NCBI GenBank assembly: GCA_023634235.1
Contig: JAMKCF010000009.1
Location: forward strand, 8,866,001-8,930,000
Source: Pisaster brevispinus
Taxonomy: Eukaryota; Echinodermata; Asteroidea; Forcipulatida; Asteriidae
Length of the DNA: 64,000 bases
Reading direction: 5' to 3'
Positions within the stretch are counted from its first letter, which is position 1, and each line of letters begins with the position of its first letter. The position numbers were made by a program, and so were the translations under genes. Under the pieces are notes generated by a model that was not told the DNA's origin, ran no database searches, and saw only the letters and a program-made list of their open reading frames with translations. Shown here piece after piece: positions 48,005 through 63,000 of this stretch.

Positions 48005-51000
48005 ATGGCAGACACTGCTGATATCGGCAATGGTGCTAGTACTGAAGGGGTAAGTTGGACATTATACACAAATTGTAGCCTATGTTTACGGAAGGACCCC
48101 ATGGCGACGAGTTAAAGGTAAATTCTAGCTCGTTAATACTAGGTAAGGTAGTACATGGTCTCGATATGTTTTCTCCCAAATTGTATTACTTTCTTTGATA
48201 GTGTGATAAAAAAAAGGTAGTCATCCAAAACACTATGTTAATCACTGGGCATACAGCCTTTGGATCATCCTTTCAGACGACAATCTCTGGATTCCAATCT
48301 CTAAACGTGATGGTGCGATTTGAATGTCCTCTGTCCAGGGAAACTCCGTCGAAATGAAATACTTTTGAGAGTCAACTGCATCGATATACAACAGGTATAC
48401 CTGCTGCATGAATATGTGCAGAACCGTAGTATTTCCCTTCCTCCATGGTAAATTTAGTGGCAGAAAAAAATGCATTTCCTCTGACGACCCTGTACGTTGC
48501 AGTTCCCCACAGCCACCCATCTGGACGTCAGACCATGGTTTGTTACCTCTTAAGATTTCGGAAAAACAAGGCAAACAATGATGCCAGGAATAACTATTTA
48601 TTTTTTTTAGCAAATATTTCTAAAAACAAACAGATATATCTCATCTACCCCCCAGCCATCAAGATGAACCGAAACCATGATTAGTTTAAAATATGACAAG
48701 AAACACAATGACATGTCAAAGGGGACTAGCTTGCATCCGTCACGTTAGCACTGAGGTTTTCCAACATGGTTGTAACTTGTTTTAGAGTGCCTGAAACCCG
48801 ATAGAACTTGAACACAACTTGAATAATGTGTTGGCCATCGAATGTTTTTCCTTCTTTACAATAACCAGAAAAAACCTTGCTATACTGAGGGTTATTAGTT
48901 TTACAATTTTGGATTCACAAAATCCCCCCCCCCCCCCCCGCCCCAACCGAATTTTGAAATTTGTTTTCTGGGTTTGTTTTTTGTTCTTCTTTATTGAAAA
49001 TCAAATTTCGATTTTCAAATATTTCCTTTAAACCCACCCAGACGGTTTCGAAAATGTAAAACCTTTATAATTTTACAAACAATAAAATGGTCCCTAAAAC
49101 TCAGTCAAAGTTGCTTCTTCATCGTAGGGATAATGTTTGCTTTGGACGGCCCGTATAGGTTGCAGTCCTTGCTTTTTAAATGACTAATTAATATTAGGCC
49201 AATCTTCGAAGGTCCATGCACGATGTGGAAGATTTAATTCGTTTCCATCGTAGTTTCAATTGCACGGTGTGCTACCACTTTACAACCAGCCAGGGGAAAA
49301 ACATATCACGAAAAAAAATAGTCTACTTTTCGTCAAAGCACAGAATATTTGTTTCTTCCTTTTTTTCAGGGATTTTTAGCACTTTCATAAAGGCCCTCAT
49401 AAGTGTATTATTAATATGGCAAATCGAAGAAACTGAGTGTTGGGATCAGATTTGTTTGCGCCAATGTTTCTCAACTTAGTAATATTTCAGATTGAATTTC
49501 AAACTCTGTCTCTAACTCTGTATAGGCCTAATACCATGTTCATTGTCCTGAAATCAACCACGCTTTTATACGGATTTCAATAATCTTGTCCAAAATTACT
49601 TCCATAGAATACTTGTCCTTCAGTTTATAAATTGCTGTTGTGTGAAACCAACCATCTGCACGTCGAGTAAGCCAGACACTCAAACGCGTTACCCCAAGAC
49701 TGCAATTTACAACACCTGCAGCGTTAAGATCCGCCCTCCGTAGTTTCTACGGAGATGGAAATCGTTTTAGAAACACCAGTGTCTTTTGGGGCAGCTGTCA
49801 AAGTGCCTTTTGCAGCAAAATGCTCCATGTTGAACTTAGCAGAGAATGGTGTTTTTTAAATATACATTAATTGAAATGTATCTATATTATACTGAAATGT
49901 TTTAATTTTAGTGTTTATCCGAAGCAAGTTCACCCCAAAACAATGACAAATAAAGGGGCACTCATGGTAAGGGGCTTTAAGAAGAAACAATTTAAGATGA
50001 AAATAACCATGGGGAGCTGAAGGAAGGAACTGATATTCCTCTTCTAAAAAATCAGTCTAGAACGATTATATGATGGAGGGAAACATGCACCTGGCAAGGA
50101 GTTCCAAGAGATGCAGTACGTGGAGTAACTGATGTTGCTACGTAACAGGACACACGTTTCACACTTTCAAAAATTTCAAAATTTCCGGGATACGATGGGA
50201 CCGTTTCATTCCCAGTGAGTCAGATCTAAATTTGACATTTGTAAATCACTCAGTAGTCCTGTCAACATTTGAATGACTTTTCAGTCTGCAGTACAAACTC
50301 CCATGTAGGGCTATCCCGTACAGTAACACTGACATCATTTACGCTGGCTATTAACCCAAACGTCATTCACTCTGTTCCATTCTATGGATCCAAAACATAC
50401 AAAGTTGTGTGTGCTTGGCAATTTTTTATTTATATATATATGTTGTTTATTATCCAATGAAATCGTCTGCTATCACAATTCACAGTGCTCGATACATCTC
50501 TGTAGAGCTATAACATGTAATCAATTCAGAATATGAGTTAAACAAACTCTGGCATATCTCTCGCCAGAGTTTGTTTAACTCATATTCTGAATTTATTACA
50601 TATGGGGTCGGTTCTTGGACCTCTGTGGTTCACAGTGTACACCTACCCAGTTCATAACATTATCATGAAACACAAACTGAACTATCATGAAACACAAACT
50701 GAACTATCATGTATATGCTGATGACACTCAGTTATATTTCTCTTTTAAACCATCCCAAAATTTTGCTGATGAGAGCATCAGTCGTATTGAAACATGTGTT
50801 TGTGAAATTCGTGTTTGGATGCAGGAAAATTTCCTTAAGCTGAATGATCACAAAACAGAATTTTTGATACTCGGTTCACGGAAACAACTCTCTAAAGTTA
50901 CTATTCCCCATATTAATATTGGTGATTCCAAAGTTACCGCTCATACCAAAGTTCGTAATCTTGGTGTGATATTCGACTCTTCCATGACACTTAGTTCACA

Positions 51001-54000
51001 TATTTCTAGTATTGCACGTTCTACCACATTTCACATTCGTAATATAGGCAAAGTAAGGAAATTTTTAACACAAAATGCAACTGAGCAGATAGTCCACTCT
51101 GTCGTAGTTTCCAGACTTGACATGTGTAATTCACTTCTATATGGTCTACCTTGTACTCAAATTGAGCGTCTTCAGCGTATTCAGAACTATGCTGCTCGTA
51201 TAATTACCTTAACTAAAAAGTCCTGCCATATTACACCGATTTTAAAAGAATTACACTGGTTACCGGTAAGCAGTAGGATTAAGTATAAACTTCTGCTTTT
51301 TGTGTATAAATCACTCACTAACAATGCCCCTGCATATATTGATGATCTTCTCCACCCATACAATCCTCCTCGCAAACTCCGGTCTTACAATTCTAGCCTC
51401 CTTATTGAGCCCATATCCAATCATTCATGGGGAGACCGATCTTTCTCACATGCTGCCCCACGCCTATGGAACAAATTGCCTACACTAGTAAAATCATCTG
51501 TTTCTTTAACCCAATTTAAAAAAAACCTTAAAACACATCTTTTCAATCAGGTATTTGAGTAAATGGTTGGATTTGTTTTTTTACCCCTCGATGTTTCTTA
51601 GATATGGCATTTGTAATTGTATTGTATTTCTATAGCACATGTTCTGGATTTCTTCTTAGCTTAGGCTTACGTTTTAATTTTGGTTATTGTACATATTTAT
51701 GTACGTTATTGTTTGTATTTAGCGCCATGAGCACTTTGATGGATTTGTGCGCTTTATAAGTTTTCATTATTATTATTATTTATTATTATTATATTTTAGT
51801 CACTTTAACAAAGTAGTTTTTTTCCTTTTTAGTCCTTAGTGTAGCTGCATGTAATCCCATAATGCAATTGAAATGTCCTGAGCTGTTGAGCAAGTGATCT
51901 GCTGCTTCACTTGATCAATGCATCCCTTTTTCGCCGGCCAACACTTTTTATCATTCGTTTTGTATATTTTGTATATCTGTTTATTCTTAATGGACCCATA
52001 TAACAGCTGATACACTGTTACCCCTCGTGCTACCGAAGTGTTCCCTAGATTTCCAGTAAAAATGCCCTTTATGACAAGGCCCTGACGTTGTCGTAGACGA
52101 GCTAGGAGAAAAGAAATAAACAAAGGTTAAACGTTTTAAAACACAGCGTCTCAACTTGCTAATCGCATCAAAAGTTTTACATCTGATGAACGTTTGCTTA
52201 AGTCTTTACACATGTCTTTCTTATTTTTAGCCCATTGAGACCTGCAGTTAAGTCAATTTACCGTCACACCGTTTCACACTTGAATGATAATCGATATCAA
52301 AGTCGATAGCAGTTTGAAGACAACACTGATTACTTCTCAGATAAACTCATCCCGATCAATATAGTTTCCAAGTCATTACTTCAAAGAACTGGAGGCTTTG
52401 TTGCAGTTACGCCAAGGATCAATTTTTTCTGTGTAGCGGCCGCGGGAAACTTTGACATTTCCAATGACAAGTAACGATCGAAACGCTATCCAGGGCATGC
52501 TAGAAAAAGGGTTCTCCTTGCTAAACAACAAATTCGGAGGTTTTGGTTAATGTATTATTATAACAATTAATATTTGTTTGTTTGTATTTTTATTTACATT
52601 ACTTCTCTGAACAGATGTTAAATTGGCATCAGGGATAAATAATATAGTATTTGTGTTTACTCCTATACACCGTTGTTTAGCACTGTACAGACCTTGTGCA
52701 CATGACGTATCGACCTGTCCTTTTTGTGTGATTTTGAGTCGCGTGTAACTGTACAAATTAGGGGGGGGGGGGGCGCTACGCAAGACGCAATTTTAGTATT
52801 AAACCTTGTTATCAAACATAATTATCGTTCCGCGTTCAGGCTGACACAAGGGGTCTATTGAGAATAAATATCTACCTTTTAAACTCAAAATACAAATATC
52901 TTACCGGTCCCATTCGAGATGCTGGGGGATTTTGTTGTGTTCGATCTGGAAAGTATACATAATATTATAATGATATATTACGCCTACTTCCCTGTAGTGA
53001 CAAAATTCACTTCCATCCAATTAGTTTGTGAAAAGTTTGTCAAAATTAAGTGGTGTTTTTTCGGTGATTTTTTGCATAAAGTAGGCCTCCTTACTCCAAT
53101 TGCCCCAATAACAGTGCAGTGGTGACTTGGGGTTTGTATTGCTCCTTAGCCCTATGTATAGGACTTCCTCTGTGCTGTACACAGATTACACTGTAGTATA
53201 ATACGAAAGTGAAAGGCCTGCTCCAGGGCTATATATAGCCATATTGCTCCTTAGCATTCAGTCAAGCCATTCGTGGCTTAGGCAGCCGTAGCCGCGAAGC
53301 AATCAGACACGCGCGAGAGTGTCGAGGTGGCAACTTGTACTAATATTAAATATAAACGTTGTTGCCATGGTGAGATGAGAAAGACGTTTGAAGACATTGA
53401 AACTGTCAAAGATTTTTTTGACCAAAGTCTTCAAATGGTTATGACTACGCAAACTTTTGTTGTTGAGAAGTATCATGAGGCCTAAGTTACGCGCGTACTA
53501 TTTTGTTCGAAAGTCGTGAAAGACCAGAAGTGACGACGTAAGGACGACGTGTGTTGAGAAAATTTGGTGGGTTTTTTTTGTGCACGATATGTACGCATTG
53601 ACTTATATATATACACACTACGTACGATGACCCACCGGCGAGTTCAATTAATATAACCTAAGCAATTAACTCCGATTGAAGTTGTGTTTGTGTATTTTAT
53701 GATAGGTCACAAAGTCCATCCTTTTTATCACCTTTCTCAAATACAGAACAGAGGAGTGGCGGTTACGACTACTGAAGAGTACATCACCACCGGTAACGGG
53801 ACAATAACACCCGAGAATCTACCCACGAGTAATGGTGGCTCGGCCAAAGGAAGGGGGAGATCGGCACTTGATTCGGCGGCAAACGGCGCGCTGTCGAGGG
53901 TCCACATGTCGAGTTTGACGGAGATAGAGAATGGGGACCGAAGGACGCCTGTCTCTGGTGTTGATGGAGAGTCAAGACCCGGGTCCCAAGCCTTGTCTGA

Positions 54001-57000
54001 GACCGAGAGGTACGGTACACCAGTGATTAAAGTCCTCGAAGGAAATGCTGAGGATGATGACTCGGATAGTGGATGGGACACTGATTTGGAAATAGAAGGT
54101 GGGTGTGTTTGTGTGGTTCCTTTTCTAGAAGTTTTTAAGTTTACTAAACTCACTTTACTAAGTTGAACCTAGGAGGCCTCATATTTGAACCTAGACTCGT
54201 AGCGCCATTCAAGTGTTAGTCACACCATCGTCCATGGTCAAACACATTATTATAGCCTAGTGGGACAAATTTGAACTGGCCACCACGAGTTGAAGTGAAA
54301 CCTCGGTTGCACACTTCATTTGTGATTTTTCCCTTCATGTTGTTTTGGGGGTTATGAATTATGTAATTATCAAGTACTTTTTACTTAACTCAAAAAGCTA
54401 TTTAAGAAGTCAACTTCTGATAAACTTATTTTGCCAAGATGTTCTGAAATCAAAAACCCAAATGAACTTGAAATGTTTTACTTATGAAAAAATATATAAC
54501 TGATTTTGCCAAGACAACTTCCTGAGAGAGTCCAACTTTCTGGACAACTTATCTTCTTGACCAAAATGACTTCCTTAAAAGAGAAGCCAACTTATCTGGA
54601 TAACGTACCAAAAAGATGTCTAGTTCTAGAAATGAAGAATTCAAAATTGTTTTTATCCATCTTGAGTTGCCAATATTCCTGATTCTGTAGAAATCAACTT
54701 ATCCCCAAAATTTATTTTGTAAAAATTACTATTGATTTTATGCTCTCTTGGTGGGATAAATATATCATGTTTTATATAAAATATCCCACTATCTTATTAA
54801 TGTAGCATGTGGAATGTCTTGAGCTGAGGATCTAATCCGATCTAAGAGAAAGACCTAATTTTGAACACTATTTTAAGTTTAAAAACAAAGATGGAATTGT
54901 TGTTAACCTTTATTCAAATTGTACTAGAAATTCTCTCATCAAAGATGCATTTCATGGGGAGTAATAAGACAACGAGTCAAAATTGTATTTTACTATATTA
55001 ACTGAGCAGTCTATTTAGGTGTAGATTTTGGTTGGGGTTTCAAAAAGCCATTATAATTGTGTGTGAAAGAATAATTCAATTGATCATCCAGTCCATTTTA
55101 ATTTCCTGTAATCTCCACCAAATGAGGTTTGTCTTTTCAATGCACCACCTACTCCACCTTGCCATTTCCACCATTCAATGCCTCACTAGACACTAGACAC
55201 AAAGCTGTGATGAAATAGCTTGTATTGTTGTATTGCATGGATATCAGTGCTGTTGACAAGAGTTTGGATTCAATTCATTCAACCAACACACAACAGGTGG
55301 ATTGACTACAAAATGAGGTTGGTTTGGTGAGCAGTGTATGCCCAGATTTAACCATCCCACAGTGCTGTACGTGTGGTTCAACCATAGTTCAACCAAGCTC
55401 TTATCTTATTTATATGTATATTGTGCAGTTTTAAAATACCACATGTTCAGTTAAAGTAGTTAGTAATTAAAGTAATTAGCAGCACCTTGTAAACCCTTAT
55501 AAGGTGCTACTTGAATTGATCTCATAATTCATAAATTCTTCAAAACCTCTTTAAAAGTTTCTCTCTTTGTTCAAGCGCCTTGAGCACCTTATTGGTGGAT
55601 ATGTGCACTATAGGCCTATAAGACTACATTATAATTATTATCTAGATTTATGACATTCCTCTTATTTAATCAAGTCTATTTGCTAAATTTTTAAGGATTA
55701 GGTTTGGACATAAATGGCTAGTATTGGTATTAGTAAGTTTTCATCAATGCATGTAGGAAGAAAATGCATTGTATTTTCCTTCCTTCATAATCAGTGTATA
55801 GGCCCTTGTTTGATTGAAATTACAATTACAGAAAGAACATGACACTGATCTCATCCTTATCTGCAGGGCATGTTGTTGTCATACGATCTTGAATTGATGT
55901 ATTGGTAATTAAATTGTCTCATGCATTTAGTACAATATTCAGAATTTCCAGCCGGGGAACCTATTTTGGGGAGGAACAATTAGTACTTCCCCCTAAGTAT
56001 ATTGGGTAATACAAACCCAAAACACGAATAGTTACACTAAATTTTTAAAGTTTGTATCATGGATAATGAAGGACAAAATGTGAACTTCCAGCAAAAACAT
56101 TTTGCACAGCAGAAGAAAGCTTACATTCACATTTTATGAGATAATCTTTTAACAAAAAAGTGAGCACATTGTACATTTTGTTCAGCTGTGAGTTTACAAT
56201 TTTTGGCTTAATGCGCCAACTACCAGACATCCTGCAATTAAAATTTATACACAGCTCATCGAAAGAAAAAATATATAAATCTTTCATTTCAAGGCGATTG
56301 CATTAAAGGTGACAGATAATCATTTTGAGCATATTATAAATTTGTGTTTGATTTATTTCTGTGACTCCAATAGAAGATTCTAAGGAGACCTATGATGCTA
56401 CAGGGAAACGAGCGTACATCCAAGCCTGCAAGGAGATTGGGGTTGTGCCAGTGTCCCACTTTCTGCGTCACATCACCACCAATAAAATCAGTATGAAGCA
56501 CCATGGGCTGGGCCCACAAGGGGCAAAGGCAATCGCGATACCATTAGTTGTAAGTATTCCGATACCATGCAAGAAAGTTTCTCTTTGCTATTTTTTTATT
56601 TAGTTAATCAAAAGAGTAAGGCAAAAATTGACAAACAAATTGATAAGATTCAATCTGAAATCTCTCTGATTAAAAAAAAAGAAGTGCAGACCAGTACCAG
56701 CCCTGAGAAGAAAAAAAAAATTTGTAAAACCCCCAAATAACTTGGATCATTTATCAATCTTCTAAATTTACAATCATTATTGTTGGGTTTTTACGTTTCA
56801 AACAATTAATGTTTCAAATAATTAGTGCAACACAAATTACAATTCTAATAATCAAATCAGTCAATACATCATGGCTATCATGGATTTTGAAAATTGTCCT
56901 TATAATGTGTTCCAAGCTTCTGAACATTTTTGTCATATTCGTGACATAGTTAGACACAACTGGACATAGGTTATTATACCACATTTTTAATAATCATTAT

Positions 57001-60000
57001 CAAAATTGCAAAGACACTTGTTTCAAATCTCACCCAATTCTGTCTGGTTTTGCAAGAGAGCCTCATATAGTCAAACATGTACTAAAATATTTGAATTTCT
57101 TGTAATTCAGACAAATACAACCGTCCTGACCCTTGACCTAGAAGACAACTGGATTGAAGGAACAGGGGCAGCATACATAGCAGATATGCTGAAAGAAAAC
57201 TGCTACATAAGTGAATTGGTAAGGGATTTTTCTAAATATGGAAACTGCTTATGTTTTTAAACTAGTAAATTACTTTACAATAAAACTGTCTAAAAAATAA
57301 TTGAAAAAGACAAAGACACAAATATTTTTTTAAAACACACAAAAATACTTAGATGGTAATATCATCTTGTAAAATCTGCCTCATCATTTCCCCCACAGTT
57401 TTTGTAAATTTTTAAGTCTCCTTAGTCTTTATTACTTTTATTATAAAAATTTATTTGCTCCAGTTTTAATGTGTATTAAAAATGTACAAGTCCCGCTCCA
57501 GTCAATTTTTCTTTGTTCAAACCCAAATTATTAAAAAAAATTACCCAGTCAGATTCCCTTGTGGTTTATTACTTGATACTTGAAATAACAACTCGCATCC
57601 CCTTAAGGTGATCCCTCTGCTGCCGCTTCCCAGGTTGTATCGTAAACTTGGGTGTGATCCCTGGCTACATGGCAGCCAACAGTTGCATGGCTTCTGACTG
57701 GCACCCCCGAACAAAGATATTGACTAATAGGGAGACCGCCAACATAGGGCTGGATAGCACAGTTGGTAGAGCGCCTGTACGTTAATCCGGAGGTCGTTGG
57801 TTCAAGTAACGCTCCAGTAAATTTGTCTTTGTTCAAACCCAAATTGTTAAAAATGTACAACTTAACAATCTTTGTATTTAGTATTTCCATTTGTATCATC
57901 TTTTCAGCCCGATGTATGCAATTAAAAACAAATGAGATTTCAATATTTTGTTGTTCATTGTGCTTTTAGAACTTGGCTGGCAACAAGATCCGTTCTAAGG
58001 GAGCCATAGTTACAGGAGAAATGCTTTTTGATAACACTAGTATCAAGAAAATCAACGTGGCAGGTCAGTTTCAATTATTTGACACTCCGTAAGGACCTAG
58101 GGCTTGATTAAGTCACTAGCCGGGCAAAGAAACATCTGTCAAGATTGTCAGGGCCATTTTTTTCCAACTGTTGGGATTGAGTTTAGGGTGATCCCATGGT
58201 GTAAAACCACTTAAGAAAAACTAAGAACAGGATATTTTTTTCTAGTATCTTTTCTAAGATGGTCACATTTACTTTTTACTCTATACACTTTAGTGAGAAT
58301 GCATGCACCCTAAAGGTGATACACCATTAAGTGTTATTGAAATTCGGTTACAATAATAGCGTTCCTTTGCAGGTCTTTAGGGTAAATTCCTTTGGGAAAG
58401 TTGCGAGGGCTATTGCCACTGTAAAACAGATGTGAAGTAATATTAGCTGTATTTTATTTCTCTTTAGGGAATGACTTCAAAGATAGAGATGCCCAACCCT
58501 TTGCAGATGCCATGAAGGTAAGCCAGTGAAGAATCTTGACTGAATCACAGTGGTCAAGTGGTCAGACTGCAGGACTTGCAATCACACGGTTGTGGGTTTA
58601 AATCCAACCAAGCTAACCGCTGATTTCACAACGACGAGAGTAAATGTTGTTGTCTGATTACTGAATTGCTATTTGTTGATTTGTGCAATTCGAAATCTTA
58701 GATGTTAAACCAATGTTTGTTTGAAAGAGATTGCCTGTTGCCAGCTTAACGTTTGTATCCCCTTGTGGGAGCTTTGCTGAGTTCCACTCTTGGGAAGATC
58801 ATCTAAACAAACAAACAAACAAACATCTCAAACTTTCCTGAAAGAGAACCTTTATCCTAACGGGCTTGCATCAACATTTTTACGGTTGTGGACAAAATTT
58901 CTAAATATTGGTAACAATAATTTCTGATCTACCCTATCATTGTTTACAATGCCATGATTTTATCAATGTTTCAAGGTATGTTTTGAGTGATATATTCATT
59001 TTCTTTTGTCTTCTCAGAGCAACTACAGAATCAAAGAGTTGAATCTTAGTCACAATGAGTTTGCAGAAGCTGGTGGTGAAATCCTAGGGTTAGGAATTGG
59101 TAAGAGAAAAGGATTTCATATAATATCTACCAAATAGAAATAAGAAAAAACACTAGGGTCCAATTTCATGGCTCTGCCTACCACGGAACTCTGTGCGCAA
59201 AGTGTGCATGCATGCAATGAAAATGTTCCTTGCCATCCTGTGATCCATATTTCAATGTTAAATGTGAATTTTTCTGCTATAAGTGCAGAGATTTTCTAGC
59301 CCAATTCATTTCTATGGGCTTCTGGTAATAGTTGGCGCCCTTGTGTGGAGTGGCGCCCTTGTGTGGAGTGTGTGTTTTGTCTATCTGGGATCCCACAACA
59401 GAAAAAGAACACATTTGAACTAATCTTGAGTAGATTCATTTCTCTTCAAGTTTTCATAAGCACACGCTATAACAAACTTTGGTGGTCACTTTTTGGTGAA
59501 AACAACAACAAAAAGTTCTATGCTTTGTGACGAATTCTGTGCATGTGCCTTTTCGTGCTTATTTTGATTGCGGCAATCAAAATAAGCAACAGTTAAATTT
59601 GTAGGGTCTCTAAATTCTGTTTGCTCAACTTTGAGAGATTTCAGATTGGATTGTTTCTCTGGAGGATTGGTATGACTTGCTAAAACAGTGAGATTTCAGA
59701 TCAATGAAACAAAACAAGCAGAAATATCCATGGAAAATATTACAAACTGCCGGTAAATGTCTATATTGTGGTGGTTAACGAAACATCCCATGACCTATTA
59801 TGCAACAAGTGATTTGATGAGTAATTATTAACTTCAGACTGCATTCACTATCTGCCCTCTGTACCCAGTGATGTTCATTGAATTGAGATTACAGGCATTA
59901 GATTGGATTGGGTCAACTCATTCCAGCGGCTATTGACATTAATATTGGTATTGATATCGGACTATATGCAGAGCCTGTATTCTCTTTGTGATGATTTATT

Positions 60001-63000
60001 TGTTATCATCAAACACACCCAGAGCCTCGACAAAACTGACCCCGTCATGACAACAATAGAAATCTGTCGTGAAGGATCTTTAGTAAACTTGCTTAGCACC
60101 CGTACAAAAATTGCTTAGCATTTCATTATCTTGTATAAAGATATAGGCTTTTTTACATCATTTGTTTTGGGAAGATTAAATTCATTTCCTCTGGTTTTCA
60201 AACATTTGAAGACTTGCTGCTTATTATTAACTTTCATCAAATATAACAAGTTTTCTTAAAATTACATTTAATACTTTTTAAACTATATATCTAGAAATGA
60301 TAAAATACAATTATATTTTAAGAGGGGAAGTTTTTGATTCTGTCATACTAAGTTCATAAAGCCTATAAATTCTTAAAATTTTTAAAAATAAAATAATGTA
60401 TTTTGGACAGTAATCATCAGTCACACCCGTTGGTCCACTGTTTTAAAAATAAAACATCTGCTCTGAAACAAGTTGGTTGAAAGTGGGTTTTGATTTCCAC
60501 TAAATTATTCTTTGTCCCTTCTACCAGACTCTCTACACTGGTAAAGACTCTCTACATTGGTAAATGACAAATTAATTAATTGATTTGATGTAATTATTAT
60601 TGGATACAGCTGCAACAGAGTCCATCAGTGATCTTGATCTCAGCTGGAATCATCTCAGGAGGAATGGTGCAATATCAGTGTGCAGAGGAATAGCAGTAAG
60701 TCTATTCCCTAATCCCTATCCATTCATTTCAAAGTGGAATACAGACAAATTTAGCACTTCTTAATCCCATTGTTAACAGGGCCATAGCCTGAGTTGCATA
60801 TGGAATACAGATGCTCTAGTTTTCATATTTCACAAGTGTGTATGGGACAAGTTTATCCATCAGAACACTTGCAACTGAAAACTATTTGACACAAACGAAC
60901 AATAATCTATTAAAATTTGTCTGAAAGTTTTGTCTGAAACAAATTGAACAACATGAACATTAGATAATAATTTCCTTGAAAAGGTTGAACCTGAACTTTA
61001 TTCATCAATATTGTGTGATTGCTTTGAAAACTTAAAAGACTGAACATATGATTTCATCCTCGGTGGTTAACTTTCTTTTAAAAAATTGCTCTGTACTTGA
61101 TATTTTAGGAAAACATGTCGATTAAGAACTTGAACGTGTCATGGAATGGTTTCGGGAATGAGGGCTCACTCGCCATGGCTGAAGCGCTGAAATTCAACAG
61201 TACGGTACAGTGGGTAGACATGAGCAATAACCGCATCATGGACGAGGGGGCGCTCTTGTTGTCTAAAGGCCTGGAAGTCAACGACTCACTCAAAGTGCTC
61301 AAGGTGAGTTGGTTGTCTGGTTAAGTATAGTGGGAGGCAATGAAATGCTAGGTTGCTGCAAAGGAGCTTAGACTTTCCATATGAGGTTCTGAAAACACAT
61401 CAATTACTTAAGAGAACAGTAGTAGCCTCAAAAGTTTTTCATTGCTTTAGTCAAAGTGGATTTTCACAATAAATACTCACAAAAGCTTGTCTTCTTTTTT
61501 TATTTATGTTTCAACACTCCAGAGCCATATCTTCTTGGATGAAGAAATACCCTTATTTGTAGTAAAGACCAGTGTTAAACATGGATTGACATTTCAGATG
61601 CTTGCTGGACATTTTGGGTCTCCTCTCTCACAACTGAACTTAATATTTGTTTTCTTTTCTCATTCTCCATGTCTCTTCAGACCTAAAGCTTATATTATTT
61701 CTCATCACTTTCATTACATGATGATATATAGATATCATTTAAGACCAGTGTTCAAGACAAAGTATAAGACTGATATTTATGAGGACAAAACTTGTATAAG
61801 TTTTAATCTAAAAGCTAACTGATTTTAAAAGTCATACCAGTGCCATCATCCAGAGAAACTATTTCCATCTGATATACTGTCAAGGCAAAGATAATGAAGG
61901 TGTCACAAATCACTGTTGATTAATTTGATATCTGCAATCGAAAAAAGCACTTTATGAACGTGGCGGCTTGTGTTATTACAATTTGGTAATTGACAAATAA
62001 ATATTTGACTTTCCCCTGCAGCTTGGAATGAATCCTATCACAGCAGCAGGAGCTATGGCTCTCCTACTAGCCATCAAGAACAACAGCAACAGTGCATTAG
62101 AGGAGTTAGATCTCACTGTGAGTATAGTATACTTGGTAATAACTCCAGTGTTCTCTTAAGGATTTTCCAAAACTAATGGGCACTGTTTGGCCTAAGTACG
62201 CTGAATTGATTGATTGGTTTTAAAACCCCTCCTTTGCAGTGTGGGGCATTCTAAATGGTTTTATCTGTATGATTTTTGTCAGTTTGATCTGAAGTAAGAA
62301 AAGACTCATGCTTAATAAGTTTGCCTTAGAAGAAGACATAAAACTGTAGGTCTGGTGTGTTTTGTAATACATTGAATTTTCCTCATGAACCGGACAATTT
62401 CATTAAGAGAAGTGACTCACCTTGGTTTTTCAGGCAAGGTCTGGCAGCAACAATTTTGTGCCACTTCCATTGCATCCCTTTGTAGCCCTGTTCATAGTGA
62501 TGTCAGAAGCTAATATTAATAATAGGCAGATTCATGAAATTTGTCTGAAGTTCAAACAGTTCATAAAAAACATTCAAAAGTTACTAGTGCTCTCTCATGG
62601 TTCTATAATGTTTTTTTTGGTTCTAACAAGATGCACTATTCCTGAACTCAAGTGCATTACTGCTGTACATGAATGAAGGAAGCCCATGGTTCACTGGTTT
62701 TAATGTGGAGACAGACCTTGCGCTGTCTATGCTGTAATAGACCCCTTGCATAATGCGAAATGCTACAGGTACGTTGAGGTCACGCGCATACTTTTTCGCA
62801 CAAAGAACAGGACCTAATTTTATATAGCGCTGTTTAACGGTAAGCAAATTTTTCGTGCTACTTATTATAGCAGAAATTTTTCGTGTGCGTATTTCACAGG
62901 TAGCCATATTGCGTGTTCACCGTGGATGTGCATTGTTACGTCATTCATTTTCATACAGTAAGCACTGGTAGGTTAGCATGCCTTTTCGTGTGCTTACGGT

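Noticed and set aside
48242..48613. 123-codon minus-strand ORF inside LRRC74-like intron 1
   Set aside because: Length and composition look faintly protein-like, but I see no family motif, no splice context and no neighbours to support it. Kept out as probably chance.
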